DNA of 48,784 nucleotides from an uncultured Pseudomonadota bacterium (GCA_903928445.1 CAIYRB010000123.1:1-48784), one strand, 5' to 3'; shown: positions 18,526-28,124, counted from the first letter of the stretch. The notes: generated from the letters alone by a model not told the origin. Translations and numbers: made by a program.

Positions 18526-21500
18526 TCAGCTGATTTTTTTATACGCGCCTGGTTTGTCGACGTCAGCGATATACCATGCGGGAAAGCCCTGCGGGTCGCG
18601 CCCTAGCCTTGCCCCTGGCAGCGGTGGCTTGCTGGCGTCGAAGATGGCGCTTGGTTTTGCCGCATGGTTTGGACTCGGTGGGGGTGTCGCCGCTGGTACA
18701 GTGGATAGGCTTTGGCCGCTACGTGGCTGCTCTGCAGGTAGTTTGTGGGCGTCCTCTACGGCCATGCGTAGCTTGCCGGGAAACGTCGCGTCGAGGGGCT
18801 TCCCACCAAGTAGCTCGAGTTGCTTGGTCATGATTTGCAGCTGCATACTGATGACCTCGTCCAGGCCGAGCGTGGTCCGCAGCGGTAGGTTAGTGGCTGA
18901 AGGCGGCGCCTCGCGACTGGACGTCGCAGATCCTAGGGGAGACGAAGGTGCAACTGCAGGGGGCGGGTCCGCTTTTTCAGCTGGTGTCGGCGGCTGCGGT
19001 ATCGGCTCAGCACGGACGACTTGGCGTTCGAGAAAACGAGCGAGGCCAGCAATCGTTGCATAGTCGTCCAGCAATTGGCGAAAGGTGATCTTGATACCGT
19101 AGGCCTTCTGCAGACGCAGGCTGAACTGGGTGAGGAACAGTGAGTCCAGTCCGAGCTGACCAAAGCTGACGTCTAGGTCTTGGTCGCCTAAGCTGATGCC
19201 TGACGTGGACCGCAAGTGTTCTGCCACTTCGACGGCGAAGCGCTGCTGCCGGTTCATCGCGGTCGGATCTGGCGCAGCAGGTTGAGCCACGCTCTTGACC
19301 TCCGCCGTGATTGGTAAGGCGGTGACGGGCCAGTAGCGGCGCCTTTCAAAGGGGTACGTCGGCAAGGGGGTCCGGTGGGGCTTTTGCGGGCCGTTATAGA
19401 TGGCCTCTGGGTTTAACTCCAAGCCTGCGCACCACAGCTCGCCGAGGGCACGAAGTAGGGCGGTGCCTTCGCCTTTGCCAGCCGATGCACCAAGTGAGCT
19501 AATGCAGTGGGTTCGCTCGCTCACCGCGACCTGTTGCCGGCATAGATTGGTCAACACCTCACCTGGGCCGACTTCGAGGACGATGGTTCGTTCGAGGTCT
19601 TCGTGTTTTGTGAACAGCGTTTGCAGCGCCGCAGCAAACGTGACCGGAAGGCGCAGCTGGCGCGCCCAGTAGTCTGGTGAGGTTGCCTCGGCCGTACTCA
19701 GCAGTTGCCCGGTGAGCGTCGAAATGATCGGGATCTGCGGTGGGCTAAGTCGGACGCTTGCCACCGCCTGGAGCAGTCCCTCCGCAGCACCCTGCATCTG
19801 TGCGGTGTGAAAGGCGTGCGAGGTGCGTAGGAGTTTGGCGGCAATGCCCTGCTGTGCCAGGCTGGCGGCAAAGGCGTGAATTTCAGCGAGAGGACCTGCG
19901 ACGACCTGGGTACCGGGACTGTTAAAAGCAGCAATCGCCAGTTTAGGCGGCAGCAAGTGGATTAACTCCCGCGCTGGCAGACGCACCGAAAGCATAGCCC
20001 CCGCCGGCATCTGTTGCATCAGTCGGCCGCGCTCGGCGACTAGGCACAGAGCCTCCTCCCAACTAAAGACTCCGGCGATGCAGGCTGCTGCGAACTCGCC
20101 GACGCTGTGGCCAAGAAGAACCTGCGGCGTGACCCCGAGGCTTTGCCAGAGCTTTGCCAGGGCAAAGCAGATCGTGAACAGCGCTGGCTGGGCTATCTCG
20201 GTTGGCGTCAACGGACCTTCGCCGCCGCTTTGCGCTGGTTCGAACATGAGGTGAATGAGGTCGATGTTGTAACGAATTTTTAACAGCAATGCACAGGCGT
20301 CGACGGTCTGGCGAAAGCTTGGGAACTGCCCATACAGGTCGAGGCCCATAGAGGCATGTTGCGAGCCTTGGCCAGGAAAGAGCCACGCTAGTCGCAGGGA
20401 CATGGGGTTAAGTTTGGCCCGCTTTGTGCCGCTGGGACTGAGGATATTTAGCGCAGCTTCGCGTGGCGACGCTGCGACGACATACCCGCGATAGGCAAAG
20501 GGCTTGCGTCCGGCCATCAGAGTGTAGGCGATGTCGTCTAGGCGCAGTTCGCCAGCGGCTGATTGTGGCTGGGTCAGGTAATTGCTAAGTTGCTGGGCTT
20601 TTTGGGCGAGGGCAGTCTCTGTCGGCGCAGAATAAACCAGGAGTTGGGGCCTGATCGAGATCTCGTCGCGCGCTTCAAGGCGCGGGGCTTCTTCGACGAT
20701 CAAGTGGGCGTTAGTGCCACCGACGCCAAACGAGCTGACCCCTGCACGACGCGGTCCGTCGGCAGACTCCCACGCAGTGAGCCGCGTGTTGACCCTAAAG
20801 GGTGACGTGGCAAAGTCGATTTTCGGGTTGGGCGTCCTAAAGTGGATGGAGGGTGGCAATTGACGTTTGTACAAACTGAGACATGTTTTGATCAAGCCGG
20901 CAACTCCGGCTGCGGCGGTGAGGTGGCCGACGTTGCTTTTGAGCGAGCCGATGGCACAATAGCCGCGCTTTGCCGTTGTTTGCCGGAATGCCTTGGTGAG
21001 AGCTGCAATCTCGATGGGATCACCAAGCGGCGTCGCGGTGCCGTGGGCCTCCACATAGGAGATGCTCGCAGCATCGACGCCAGCGTCGGCCAATGCTTGG
21101 GCGACGACCATGGCTTGCCCCTCGACGCTTGGGGCAGTAAAACTCGCCTTACGGGCGCCGTCATTATTCAGGGCCGTACCGATGATCACGCCGTAGATGT
21201 GGTCGCCGTCTTGGAGCGCATCGCTGAGGCGCTTCAGTAAGACGGCACCAACGCCATCGGAAAAGACCGTGCCACAAGCATCAGCGTCAAAGGTGCGGGT
21301 GCGGCCATCAGGCGATAGCATGGCGCCCTCTTGGTAAAAGTAGCCGCTCTTTAACGGTGATGTGCTAGCGCTGCCGCCGGCGATGGCCATGTCGCAGTCG
21401 CCCAGGCGCAGGGCTTGTACGGCGGTATGGACTGCGACCAACGAGGTCGAGCATGCGGTCTGAACGGTGACGGCGGGTCCGCTTAAGTTTAGGCGGTGCA

Positions 21501-23931
21501 TGATCCGAGTCGTCAGGTAGTCCTTTTCATTGGCGACCATGACCTGAAAGGCTCCGGCGCGGTCGATCAGACCAGGACTAAGCCGTACGACTTCTGGCAG
21601 GTAGGTGTTGGTGCCACTGCCGGCGTAGACGCCGATGCGCAGGCCCGGTTGCTCGCCTTGGTAGCCGCCGTGTTCTAAGGCTTGCCACACGGTTTCAAGA
21701 AAGTGACGATGCTGCGGATCGAGGACTTCGGCCTCGCGTTCACCAATGCCAAAAAACGCCGCGTCAAAGCCGTCGCCGTCTTTAAGAATGCCGCGGGCTG
21801 CGACATAGTTAGGGCTTGCGGCGTCGGCTTTGCTGATGGCTGGGTCGAGGTCTTCTGGCGCAAAGTGGCTAATCGAATCGGTGCCGTTTGCGAGATTTTG
21901 CCAGAATTCATCCAGTCCATCGGCGCCCGGGCAACGCAGCGCCATACCGATGACGGCGATCTTCATGTCGGTTGAGTGGTGCGAACCATGACGTTGTTTA
22001 GTGGCAACGCGCAGCGGTCTGCCATCGCTTGTTGCTGCTCCTAGTGGTGCACTGCGGTTTGGGGCTGCCTGTGTGTCGTACCACCCGGCGAGTCCCTCGA
22101 TGGTGGGGTATTGGAAAAGTTGCAACACCGGCATCACGAAACGCGTCTCAGCACGCAAGCGATTGATCATACGCACAGCCAGTAGCGAGTTGCCACCAAG
22201 CTCAAAGAAATGACTTTTTGGGCCGATCTTAGCGCTTGGAAAAAATTCCTGCCAAAGCGTGATGAGCGCAAGGCGCAGGTTGTCCTCGCGGTGCGGCGCT
22301 AGGACCTCGGCAGGACTGGACGCACCGGGAGGCTTTGGCAAGGCCTTGCGGTCGATTTTACCGCTCGGACCTAGCGGCAGAGCTGGCACTTCGAGGAAGT
22401 AATTCGGCAGCATATGCTGCGGCAAGCGTTCGGCGAGAAATGAGCGAAATTCGCCCAGGATAAGGCTACGGCCGGGTTTTAACACATAGTGCACGACGAT
22501 GCTTTGATCATCTGCGGGGCCGGTGTGGACGCTCGCTACGGCTGCGGCAATCACCTCGTGGGCTGCCAAGGCTGCCTCAATATCACCAAGCTCAATCCGA
22601 AAGCCACGGATCTTCACCTGTTCATCGCTGCGCCCCAGGTATTCGATAGCGCCGCTCAGGGTGTAGCGACCAAGGTCCCCGGTCTTGTACATCCGACCGC
22701 CGAAGCGATTGGAGAAGGGATTTGGCAAGAAACGCTCCGCGTTCAGCTCAGGACGATTCAAGTAGCCGCGGCTGACGCCAGCACCAGCGATGTAGAGCTC
22801 GCCGATCTCGCCAAGTGCTACCCGCTGCATCGCTGCATCCAACAAGTAGATGTAGGTGTTGTGAATCGCCTTACCGATATAGATCTGATCCGGGTCAGTC
22901 ACTTGATGGAAGGTGGCGATCACAGTGACTTCTGTTGGACCGTAGGCATTCCAAAGCGAGCTGCCAAGGCCAAGCAGCAGGCGCGCCAAATGTTTAGGTA
23001 AGACCTCGCCGGCGGCGATGATGCGCAACCGAGTCGATCCTTCCCATCCGGACTCGATGAGGATTCTCCAGGTCGATGGAGTCGCCAGCATATTGGTGAT
23101 GCGGTGGCGCGTGATCAGGTCTGCGACCATTCGTCCATCGAGTGAGGCCTCTTGTGGGGCAAGCACCAGGGTCGCGCCGACGGCGAAGTTGAGAAAGAGA
23201 TCCGGGATGCTGATATCAAAGGCCACGGTATTTGCCGACAGCGTGACCTCGTCTTCGCTAAAGGCACAGGTTTCTTGCATGCTATAGAGAAAGTTGACGG
23301 CGCAGCTGTGCGGCACCAAAACACCTTTTGGCTTACCGGTCGAGCCCGACGTATAGATGACGTAAGCCAGGTCGCTGGCATTGGCGCTGAGGCCGCCTTG
23401 GCCTTGGCCTTGGCCTTGGCCTTGGTCATGGACAGCGGTGAAGGGTTGCATGGCGACTGCGGCTTTGACGGCGTGGACATCGATGATGGCGGCGCCGTGT
23501 GGCGGGAGCGAGCCGGCTCTTGCGGCGTTGGTGATCAGGTGGGTCATGTTGCTATCGCTCACCATGAGCCCCAGGCGCTCCCTCGGGTAGAGCGGATCGA
23601 GTGGGACATAGGCACCGCCGGCCTTGAGTACGGCGAAGATGGCGATGACCAGGTCAGCGCCGCGCTCTAAGCAGATGCCGACAAGACAGCCGGGCTTCAC
23701 GCCGGACTGGCGCAGATAATGCGCTAGCTGATTGGCCGCGCCGTTAAAGCCCAGATAGCTAAAGCTCTGGCCGTCGCAGACCAAGGCTGTTTTGTGCGGT
23801 ACGCGTTGGGCTTGAACTTCAAGTAAGCCGTGCAGGGTGTTGTCGGTCGGGAAGGCGGTATCGGTTTGATTGAAGCGATCAAGGAGTAACCCTTGCGAGT
23901 ACGCATCTGGACGCGCGGATTCGGAACTCAT
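18526..23931 (-). CDS. Hybrid NRPS-PKS: A-PCP-KS-AT-ACP, no release domain
   Basis: An 1801-residue single-gene assembly line. The adenylation domain (about 10-535) has YTSGSTGKPKG (about 187), FDIS, NAYGPTE, YKTGD and GKIDRKAL. The peptidyl carrier has GGNSL near 576. The ketosynthase begins near 656 (IAVIGMALRCPGA), with active Cys827 in TACSTS and the two His in EAHGTATP (about 962) and KSNVGHL (about 1004). The acyltransferase has GQGSQ, GHSVGEF (Ser about 1275) and HAFH (about 1376), which predicts malonyl-CoA. The acyl carrier has GLDSL (Ser about 1596). No condensation, ketoreductase, methyltransferase, thioesterase or reductase domain is present. The predicted chemistry is one amino acid extended by one malonate, leaving a beta-ketone. 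The ~170-residue tail holds MQLQIMTKQLELL and LGRDPQGFPAW, which in multimodular proteins usually lead into a following domain. The gene stops just after it. The substrate is not predicted. Confidence 0.94.
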   Translation of the reverse strand: MSSESARPDAYSQGLLLDRFNQTDTAFPTDNTLHGLLEVQAQRVPHKTALVCDGQSFSYLGFNGAANQLAHYLRQSGVKPGCLVGICLERGADLVIAIFAVLKAGGAYVPLDPLYPRERLGLMVSDSNMTHLITNAARAGSLPPHGAAIIDVHAVKAAVAMQPFTAVHDQGQGQGQGQGGLSANASDLAYVIYTSGSTGKPKGVLVPHSCAVNFLYSMQETCAFSEDEVTLSANTVAFDISIPDLFLNFAVGATLVLAPQEASLDGRMVADLITRHRITNMLATPSTWRILIESGWEGSTRLRIIAAGEVLPKHLARLLLGLGSSLWNAYGPTEVTVIATFHQVTDPDQIYIGKAIHNTYIYLLDAAMQRVALGEIGELYIAGAGVSRGYLNRPELNAERFLPNPFSNRFGGRMYKTGDLGRYTLSGAIEYLGRSDEQVKIRGFRIELGDIEAALAAHEVIAAAVASVHTGPADDQSIVVHYVLKPGRSLILGEFRSFLAERLPQHMLPNYFLEVPALPLGPSGKIDRKALPKPPGASSPAEVLAPHREDNLRLALITLWQEFFPSAKIGPKSHFFELGGNSLLAVRMINRLRAETRFVMPVLQLFQYPTIEGLAGWYDTQAAPNRSAPLGAATSDGRPLRVATKQRHGSHHSTDMKIAVIGMALRCPGADGLDEFWQNLANGTDSISHFAPEDLDPAISKADAASPNYVAARGILKDGDGFDAAFFGIGEREAEVLDPQHRHFLETVWQALEHGGYQGEQPGLRIGVYAGSGTNTYLPEVVRLSPGLIDRAGAFQVMVANEKDYLTTRIMHRLNLSGPAVTVQTACSTSLVAVHTAVQALRLGDCDMAIAGGSASTSPLKSGYFYQEGAMLSPDGRTRTFDADACGTVFSDGVGAVLLKRLSDALQDGDHIYGVIIGTALNNDGARKASFTAPSVEGQAMVVAQALADAGVDAASISYVEAHGTATPLGDPIEIAALTKAFRQTTAKRGYCAIGSLKSNVGHLTAAAGVAGLIKTCLSLYKRQLPPSIHFRTPNPKIDFATSPFRVNTRLTAWESADGPRRAGVSSFGVGGTNAHLIVEEAPRLEARDEISIRPQLLVYSAPTETALAQKAQQLSNYLTQPQSAAGELRLDDIAYTLMAGRKPFAYRGYVVAASPREAALNILSPSGTKRAKLNPMSLRLAWLFPGQGSQHASMGLDLYGQFPSFRQTVDACALLLKIRYNIDLIHLMFEPAQSGGEGPLTPTEIAQPALFTICFALAKLWQSLGVTPQVLLGHSVGEFAAACIAGVFSWEEALCLVAERGRLMQQMPAGAMLSVRLPARELIHLLPPKLAIAAFNSPGTQVVAGPLAEIHAFAASLAQQGIAAKLLRTSHAFHTAQMQGAAEGLLQAVASVRLSPPQIPIISTLTGQLLSTAEATSPDYWARQLRLPVTFAAALQTLFTKHEDLERTIVLEVGPGEVLTNLCRQQVAVSERTHCISSLGASAGKGEGTALLRALGELWCAGLELNPEAIYNGPQKPHRTPLPTYPFERRRYWPVTALPITAEVKSVAQPAAPDPTAMNRQQRFAVEVAEHLRSTSGISLGDQDLDVSFGQLGLDSLFLTQFSLRLQKAYGIKITFRQLLDDYATIAGLARFLERQVVRAEPIPQPPTPAEKADPPPAVAPSSPLGSATSSREAPPSATNLPLRTTLGLDEVISMQLQIMTKQLELLGGKPLDATFPGKLRMAVEDAHKLPAEQPRSGQSLSTVPAATPPPSPNHAAKPSAIFDASKPPLPGARLGRDPQGFPAWYIADVDKPGAYKKIS
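23396..23425. repeat. Five tandem copies of CCTTGG inside the NRPS-PKS gene
   Basis: Five exact hexamers encode an alternating Gln-Gly tract (about residues 169-178) in a loop just before the A3 core motif of the adenylation domain. A change in copy number would keep the frame and only alter loop length. Confidence 0.9.
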
Positions 23932-24151
23932 CAGATCCTCGAAGGTGGACTGAGGCGACTGGGGTGGCCAAGGCTTTGGCCGTATGGAGGCGAGATGGGA
24001 GTGCCTTTAGCATAACAAAATCCGGCCCAGGCGGCGAGGTTGGCAGGGCTTGGGCGTCCGATCTGGCGGATGCTTTCGACTAATGTTGGTCTCGACCTTG
24101 TCGCTCCAAGCAAAATCAATATAAAATGAGGTTTACCCAGGGGGATACCGC

Positions 24152-25333
24152 TTGCGTTGCTGGGACGGATGCTGGCCGAAACGCGCCGCGAACGGGTGTC
24201 AATCGGTCTTAGTCTTGATGTCGCTCGCGTTCTGGTCGCGGCCAGCGGTGGCTGTTGACCAGGTCGATGTCGCCGTTGGGTACGAGGGAATCTCGGAACA
24301 AGCTGCCAAGGTACCCGGTTTGAGCGATGAGCAAGCCGATCTAGGCAGCCTGCGCGCCCTGTGGCAGCGGCAGGTCCAGCACGGCCCTTGGCTTTACTCC
24401 GTCGCTACATCGGGGGAGGCAGGAGCTTCGCAGCGCAGTTCTTCGCGGTTTGCCAACGTGACCCTTAGGCCACAGGTTAAGGCGGAGTTCAACCGGCAGA
24501 TCCATCACCTGGAATTGACGGGCAGTTGGTCCTATGACCAACTGGGCCTGCTGCGGCGACCATTGAGTGAGCAATCAGACAATGTCTTTTTGACTCCGGC
24601 GCAGCGTCAACGCTACCGTTACGGTGCGGTCGGTAGCGATCACTTTTTCGAATTCGCCCCACGGGTGAATGCCACCCTCTACCTGTTTGCCAGCTATCTC
24701 GACCAAGGCTTGATCACCAAGAGTTACGGCGGTGGGGGCTATATCGAGTATGTTGTCAACGAGGAATGGCGCGTGCGACTTGGGGCCACGGATCAGCTGT
24801 TTTTTTTCGACCGGGCAAGCATCCGCTCGCAAGGTCCGGACGTCAGCACGCTGCTCCAGGCGACTCCGACCTGCAGTCTGGAGCTAAAGGCCGCGTTGAT
24901 CACCGTGACAGACGCCTTTGGCAACACCCGTGGTGTCAACGGCAAGGCCGTGTTGCAAGACGAGCACGGCGATTTCGGCGCACGGCTCGCCTGGGAGAAG
25001 GGTGCTCTGAGTCGGGAGGCAAGCAGCGAACTCACCACCAGCGATACCTATAGTGTGGTGCTCCATGGCATGATAGACCGGCAAAATGGCTTAGAGTTCG
25101 CTGCTGACCAGCGTCTTGAAGAATGGGCCAGGGGCTTTCCCGGGACGACCCCGGCGGATTCCTTGAAGGCAGAACTGCGCTATGTTTATCAAGCTGGTGG
25201 CGCCTCCTGGTGGCTGCCGGGGCGTGGCGCTTGGAACACCGTCGTGGCCTATGCCTCTGAACAGCTGCGGACCAAAGCGGGTCAGAGTGCCGCACGGCAA
25301 ATCATTCGCTTTAGTCTAGAGCGAGTGCTGTGA
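24152..25333 (+). CDS. Outer-membrane beta-barrel protein of the polysaccharide locus
   Basis: A 393-residue exported protein. It starts at TTG 24152, seven to eight bases after AGGGGG. The N-terminus has basic residues, then a hydrophobic core (SVLVLMSLAFWS) and a cleavage-like RPAVA-VDQ. The mature part is rich in alternating hydrophobic/polar strands with aromatic residues (for example VNATLYLFASYLDQGLI, EEWRVRLGATDQLFFF and WNTVVAYASEQL), as expected of a barrel. The closest resemblance is to barrel porin-like proteins found in exopolysaccharide loci, but I cannot name the family with certainty. It is the first of three co-directional envelope genes and lies 21 bases before the WecG-like glycosyltransferase, suggesting an operon. 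Divergent from the NRPS-PKS with 220 bases between, so a shared promoter region is possible. A glycan-export role is inference. Confidence 0.7.
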   Translation: MRCWDGCWPKRAANGCQSVLVLMSLAFWSRPAVAVDQVDVAVGYEGISEQAAKVPGLSDEQADLGSLRALWQRQVQHGPWLYSVATSGEAGASQRSSSRFANVTLRPQVKAEFNRQIHHLELTGSWSYDQLGLLRRPLSEQSDNVFLTPAQRQRYRYGAVGSDHFFEFAPRVNATLYLFASYLDQGLITKSYGGGGYIEYVVNEEWRVRLGATDQLFFFDRASIRSQGPDVSTLLQATPTCSLELKAALITVTDAFGNTRGVNGKAVLQDEHGDFGARLAWEKGALSREASSELTTSDTYSVVLHGMIDRQNGLEFAADQRLEEWARGFPGTTPADSLKAELRYVYQAGGASWWLPGRGAWNTVVAYASEQLRTKAGQSAARQIIRFSLERVL

Positions 25334-25354
25334 AAGTTAACCTGGGAGTGGACC

Positions 25355-26116
25355 ATGGCTAAGACTGTGCGCACAACTCTAACCATCGGGCGATTGGCAG
25401 TCGATGTCTTGGACTTTCCCGGCGCCGTGCGGCGGATTGTCGACCTAGCGCGCGAACATCGCGCCGCCTACGTCGTCACTCCGAATGCTGATCACGTCGT
25501 CCGGGCGCAATCCGATGCAGAGTTTGTCGCCATTGCCCAGGGCGCCGACTTGTCCGTCGCCGACGGAATGCCCTTGGTCTGGGCCTCACGGTTTCTTGGC
25601 CAACGGTTGCCGCAGCGGGTCACTGGCGCCGATCTTTTGCCGGCGATCTGCGCCGAGGCAGCCAAACAGCGAATGACCGTTTACTTCCTTGGCGGGCTGC
25701 CCGGAGAGGCTGAACTGGCTTGCCAGCGCCTTGAGGCATGTTGTCCCGGCTTGCTCGTGGTCGGATGTTACTGCCCGCCTTTTGGCTTTGAGCACAACCA
25801 GGAGTTGTGCCAACAGATCGTGCGCCAGATCAACGCCGTGCACCCAGATTTCGTCTTTGTCGGGGTCGGTAGTCCGAAGCAAGAATTGTGGATTGCGCGC
25901 TGGCGCAGTGAGTTGCGTTGCGGCGTGTTGCTCGGCGTTGGCATCGCCATCGCCTTTGTCGCCGGGACCGTGCGCCGTGCACCGCGGTGGATGCAGGTCA
26001 CCGGTACCGAATGGCTGTTTCGTCTTATCTCGGAGCCGCGGCGCTTGCTGCGTCGCTACCTACACGATGTGACCTTTGTCGCGATCGTCTGGCGCCAGGT
26101 GCGGCGCAAACACTAA
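25355..26116 (+). CDS. WecG/TagA/CpsF-family glycosyltransferase
   Basis: A 253-residue glycosyltransferase (GT26) that adds a sugar, typically N-acetylmannosamine or its uronic acid, to a lipid-linked sugar during surface polysaccharide or teichoic-acid-type synthesis. Family motifs are clear: TPNADHV (42-48), ADGMPLVW (69-76), RVTGADL (88-94) and VGVGSPKQE (169-177). The C-terminal helices rich in Arg and aromatics (WLFRLISEPRRLLRRYL) match the membrane-associating end of TagA-type enzymes. The length is normal. The ATG has GGGAGTGG upstream. It follows the barrel gene closely and precedes a TPR-barrel gene. The polyprenyl-phosphate sugar transferase at 28121-28861 would supply the lipid-linked acceptor. 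The actual sugar cannot be told from sequence. Confidence 0.93.
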   Translation: MAKTVRTTLTIGRLAVDVLDFPGAVRRIVDLAREHRAAYVVTPNADHVVRAQSDAEFVAIAQGADLSVADGMPLVWASRFLGQRLPQRVTGADLLPAICAEAAKQRMTVYFLGGLPGEAELACQRLEACCPGLLVVGCYCPPFGFEHNQELCQQIVRQINAVHPDFVFVGVGSPKQELWIARWRSELRCGVLLGVGIAIAFVAGTVRRAPRWMQVTGTEWLFRLISEPRRLLRRYLHDVTFVAIVWRQVRRKH

Positions 26117-26166
26117 GGGCCCGTCCATAAAGCGCCATTAGCCATAGACCGGTGCTGGGAGGTCCG

Positions 26167-26181
26167 CTAACCTGTGGTTAG
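26167..26181. repeat. Short inverted repeat between glycosyltransferase and TPR-barrel gene
   Basis: CTAACC-TGT-GGTTAG forms a perfect 6-bp stem with a 3-base loop, 40 bases before the GTG of the next gene. It is followed by a direct repeat AAATGACC x2 at about 26191-26206. It has no T-run, so it is not an obvious terminator. It may be an operator or mRNA processing hairpin. Confidence 0.3.
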
Positions 26182-26220
26182 GCTCTAATCAAATGACCAA
26201 ATGACCAGAGGAAGCCGTTG

Positions 26221-27753
26221 GTGAAAGCTATTTTCTTGCTATGCCTGACCGCTGTCATTGCGGCGTCCTCGCGGCCTGCCATGGCGTGTAGCAAAGCAGA
26301 GCTGGAAACCTTTGCCGCGGCGGCGCAGGCCTTAGACACCAGCGCCGCTGCGACTGGTCAGCGCCTGGTGAGGTGCGCCGGCCTTGGTGAGCCCGCCGCC
26401 CAATGGCTCGCCTTTTTGCTGGATAAGACTGGCAACCACGCCGGGAGTCTTAAGGTCGATGGTGTGCTGGTCCAAAGATCCGGGCGGGACGGAGTCATCG
26501 CTAGGGCTCGTGCCGGCGATTACCAAGACCTTTTGCATCTGATCGACGAGCAGGATCCAGCCTACACGACGGCGGCCGATGCGCAGTTGGTGTTGGCCAG
26601 GGTGTTGACGCGCAAAGCGCAATTTGGCCGCGGGCGCGATGCCTATCAGATGTACCTGAAAGTGCGCCCCGACGATGATGCTGCCGAAACAGAGCGCCTC
26701 TATTCCTACATTTGGGAGGGCAACTGGCGCCAGGCCGATGCAGAGTTTTCGGCTGCTGAGCACTGGAGCGGTGATGCGGCTTTCAAGGCCGCCTTGGCGC
26801 GCGGTCGTGCCCTGATCGCCAAACAGGCGCCAAAGGCGCAGACCATGGCGGGTGCTAATCCCAGTGAAGACGGGGCGCTTGGCGGTGAGTTTCGTGCGGC
26901 TTACGAACTCTATCGGACTCCCTCGTACTACGATCGCCGCACCCTTGGAGTTAGTTACTGTGGACTGCTTGATCTACGCTTAGCCACCCACACCATCAAT
27001 GATCTTGGCTTAACCCAGACTAAGGCGAACGCCAGCGAAGTCTTGGCCGGGGCAACCCTTGGCCAGGCGACGTCTTGGTACCTGGCCGCGCACGGCGGTT
27101 ATTTTTCGCTCGGCAGCGATCACTACACCGGTGATCTCAGCGTCGGTGTGCCGCTCGGTGCTGGGGTCATGGTCGAGGCGGGGGCGGCACAAGTGCCGCT
27201 TGCTCTGCAGATGCCGCTCACGCCCGATGCGTCGGGCCTGATGCGTGACAGCGTTTATCTGCAGTTGCGTGTGCTGCGTTGGCTGCAGCTGCGCGGGGAG
27301 TTGCAAAAGGAACGCAACTACAAACCACACGAGGCGCACCTAGTGCTTGGGCGTCTGCCGCTTCGGCAGAAGGACGGCGATGAGCTTTCACTGGTCGCGG
27401 CGCTGCGTTATGAAAGCTTTCCGCAGCCGATTGCCGATTATGATACGGACCTGCGCACCCTGACCTCGGGAGCTGGATTTAGTCTCGACCGGCGCTTTGC
27501 CGCAGGATGGCGCCTTACTAGCCAAGCGACTTATAGCCTCTCTTTTGTCACGCAGCGTGACCCGTCGCGCCATACTAAACAAGTTGGTGTTTTTGATGCG
27601 AGCGCCGGCGCGATCTTGCCACTGGATGAGTTGTTGCATGCGCTGATCAGCGCGCACTACGTCCGCGCCCAGAGCGATGAATACGTGCAGCGCCACCATC
27701 TGAATTCTAGCGTCCTGATCGGCATCGGCTATGGTGATGAAGAACGCCATTGA
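26221..27753 (+). CDS. TPR plus outer-membrane beta-barrel protein (BcsC/PgaA-like layout)
   Basis: A 510-residue exported protein. I choose GTG at 26221 because AGAGGAAG lies six bases before it. A TTG one codon earlier is too close. The signal peptide (VKAIFLLCLTAVIAASSRPAMA) is followed by helical repeats of TPR type to about residue 240 (for example DAQLVLARVLTRKAQFGRGR, then YQMYLKVRPDDDAAETERLY). The second half alternates in a barrel-like way (WYLAAHGGYFSLGSDHYTG, VYLQLRVLRWLQLRGEL, LTSQATYSLSFVTQRD and SSVLIGIGYGD). This periplasmic TPR scaffold plus C-terminal barrel is the layout of the outer-membrane exporters BcsC and PgaA, though this protein is shorter. The position after the barrel and WecG-like genes supports a role in polysaccharide export or assembly. 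The exact family is uncertain. Confidence 0.72.
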   Translation: MKAIFLLCLTAVIAASSRPAMACSKAELETFAAAAQALDTSAAATGQRLVRCAGLGEPAAQWLAFLLDKTGNHAGSLKVDGVLVQRSGRDGVIARARAGDYQDLLHLIDEQDPAYTTAADAQLVLARVLTRKAQFGRGRDAYQMYLKVRPDDDAAETERLYSYIWEGNWRQADAEFSAAEHWSGDAAFKAALARGRALIAKQAPKAQTMAGANPSEDGALGGEFRAAYELYRTPSYYDRRTLGVSYCGLLDLRLATHTINDLGLTQTKANASEVLAGATLGQATSWYLAAHGGYFSLGSDHYTGDLSVGVPLGAGVMVEAGAAQVPLALQMPLTPDASGLMRDSVYLQLRVLRWLQLRGELQKERNYKPHEAHLVLGRLPLRQKDGDELSLVAALRYESFPQPIADYDTDLRTLTSGAGFSLDRRFAAGWRLTSQATYSLSFVTQRDPSRHTKQVGVFDASAGAILPLDELLHALISAHYVRAQSDEYVQRHHLNSSVLIGIGYGDEERH

Positions 27754-27785
27754 CAGGATGCCGACACGGCCTTAATGTCCGCTTC

Positions 27786-28124
27786 ATGATTCACCTGACG
27801 TATCTTATAGTTCTTGGCCCCATGCTTGTTCTTGGAATGTCTCTGCTGTTTCGCCGGCAGGTGAGCCATTGGCGCTGGATGCAGACGCGTCGTGAGTTTT
27901 TTTCCTATTGGGGCCTGATGCCGGTGCATTGTCAGCAGCGATCCGTCGCACTGGCATGGCAATTGCGTGAGTGGCCTCATCTCAGCACTGGGGAGCTGCA
28001 GCCACTGCTGGAGCAGCTCGTCGACGAACGTTGGCAGTCCATGCAGCGCAGCGGTGGTGGCGATCTAACCGTGTTGCGCGACGATTTGGCCGGGCTGATG
28101 CATGCGTCGATCCGCGGCTACTAG
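27786..28124 (+). CDS. Small membrane-anchored hypothetical protein
   Basis: A 112-residue protein with one N-terminal transmembrane segment (IHLTYLIVLGPMLVLGMSLLF), then a basic stretch (RRQVSHWRWMQTRREFF) and a soluble helical tail. I choose ATG 27786 because it opens directly into the membrane anchor. A TTG at 27750 overlapping the previous stop (TTGA) would add twelve residues and could be used through coupling. No family is recognised. It ends the co-directional envelope set, and its stop shares a CTAG palindrome with the stop of the convergent sugar transferase (28121-28124). Confidence 0.6.
   Translation: MIHLTYLIVLGPMLVLGMSLLFRRQVSHWRWMQTRREFFSYWGLMPVHCQQRSVALAWQLREWPHLSTGELQPLLEQLVDERWQSMQRSGGGDLTVLRDDLAGLMHASIRGY

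Noticed and set aside
22489..23001. 170-residue plus-strand frame
   Set aside because: Antisense to the adenylation domain, which has continuous family motifs.
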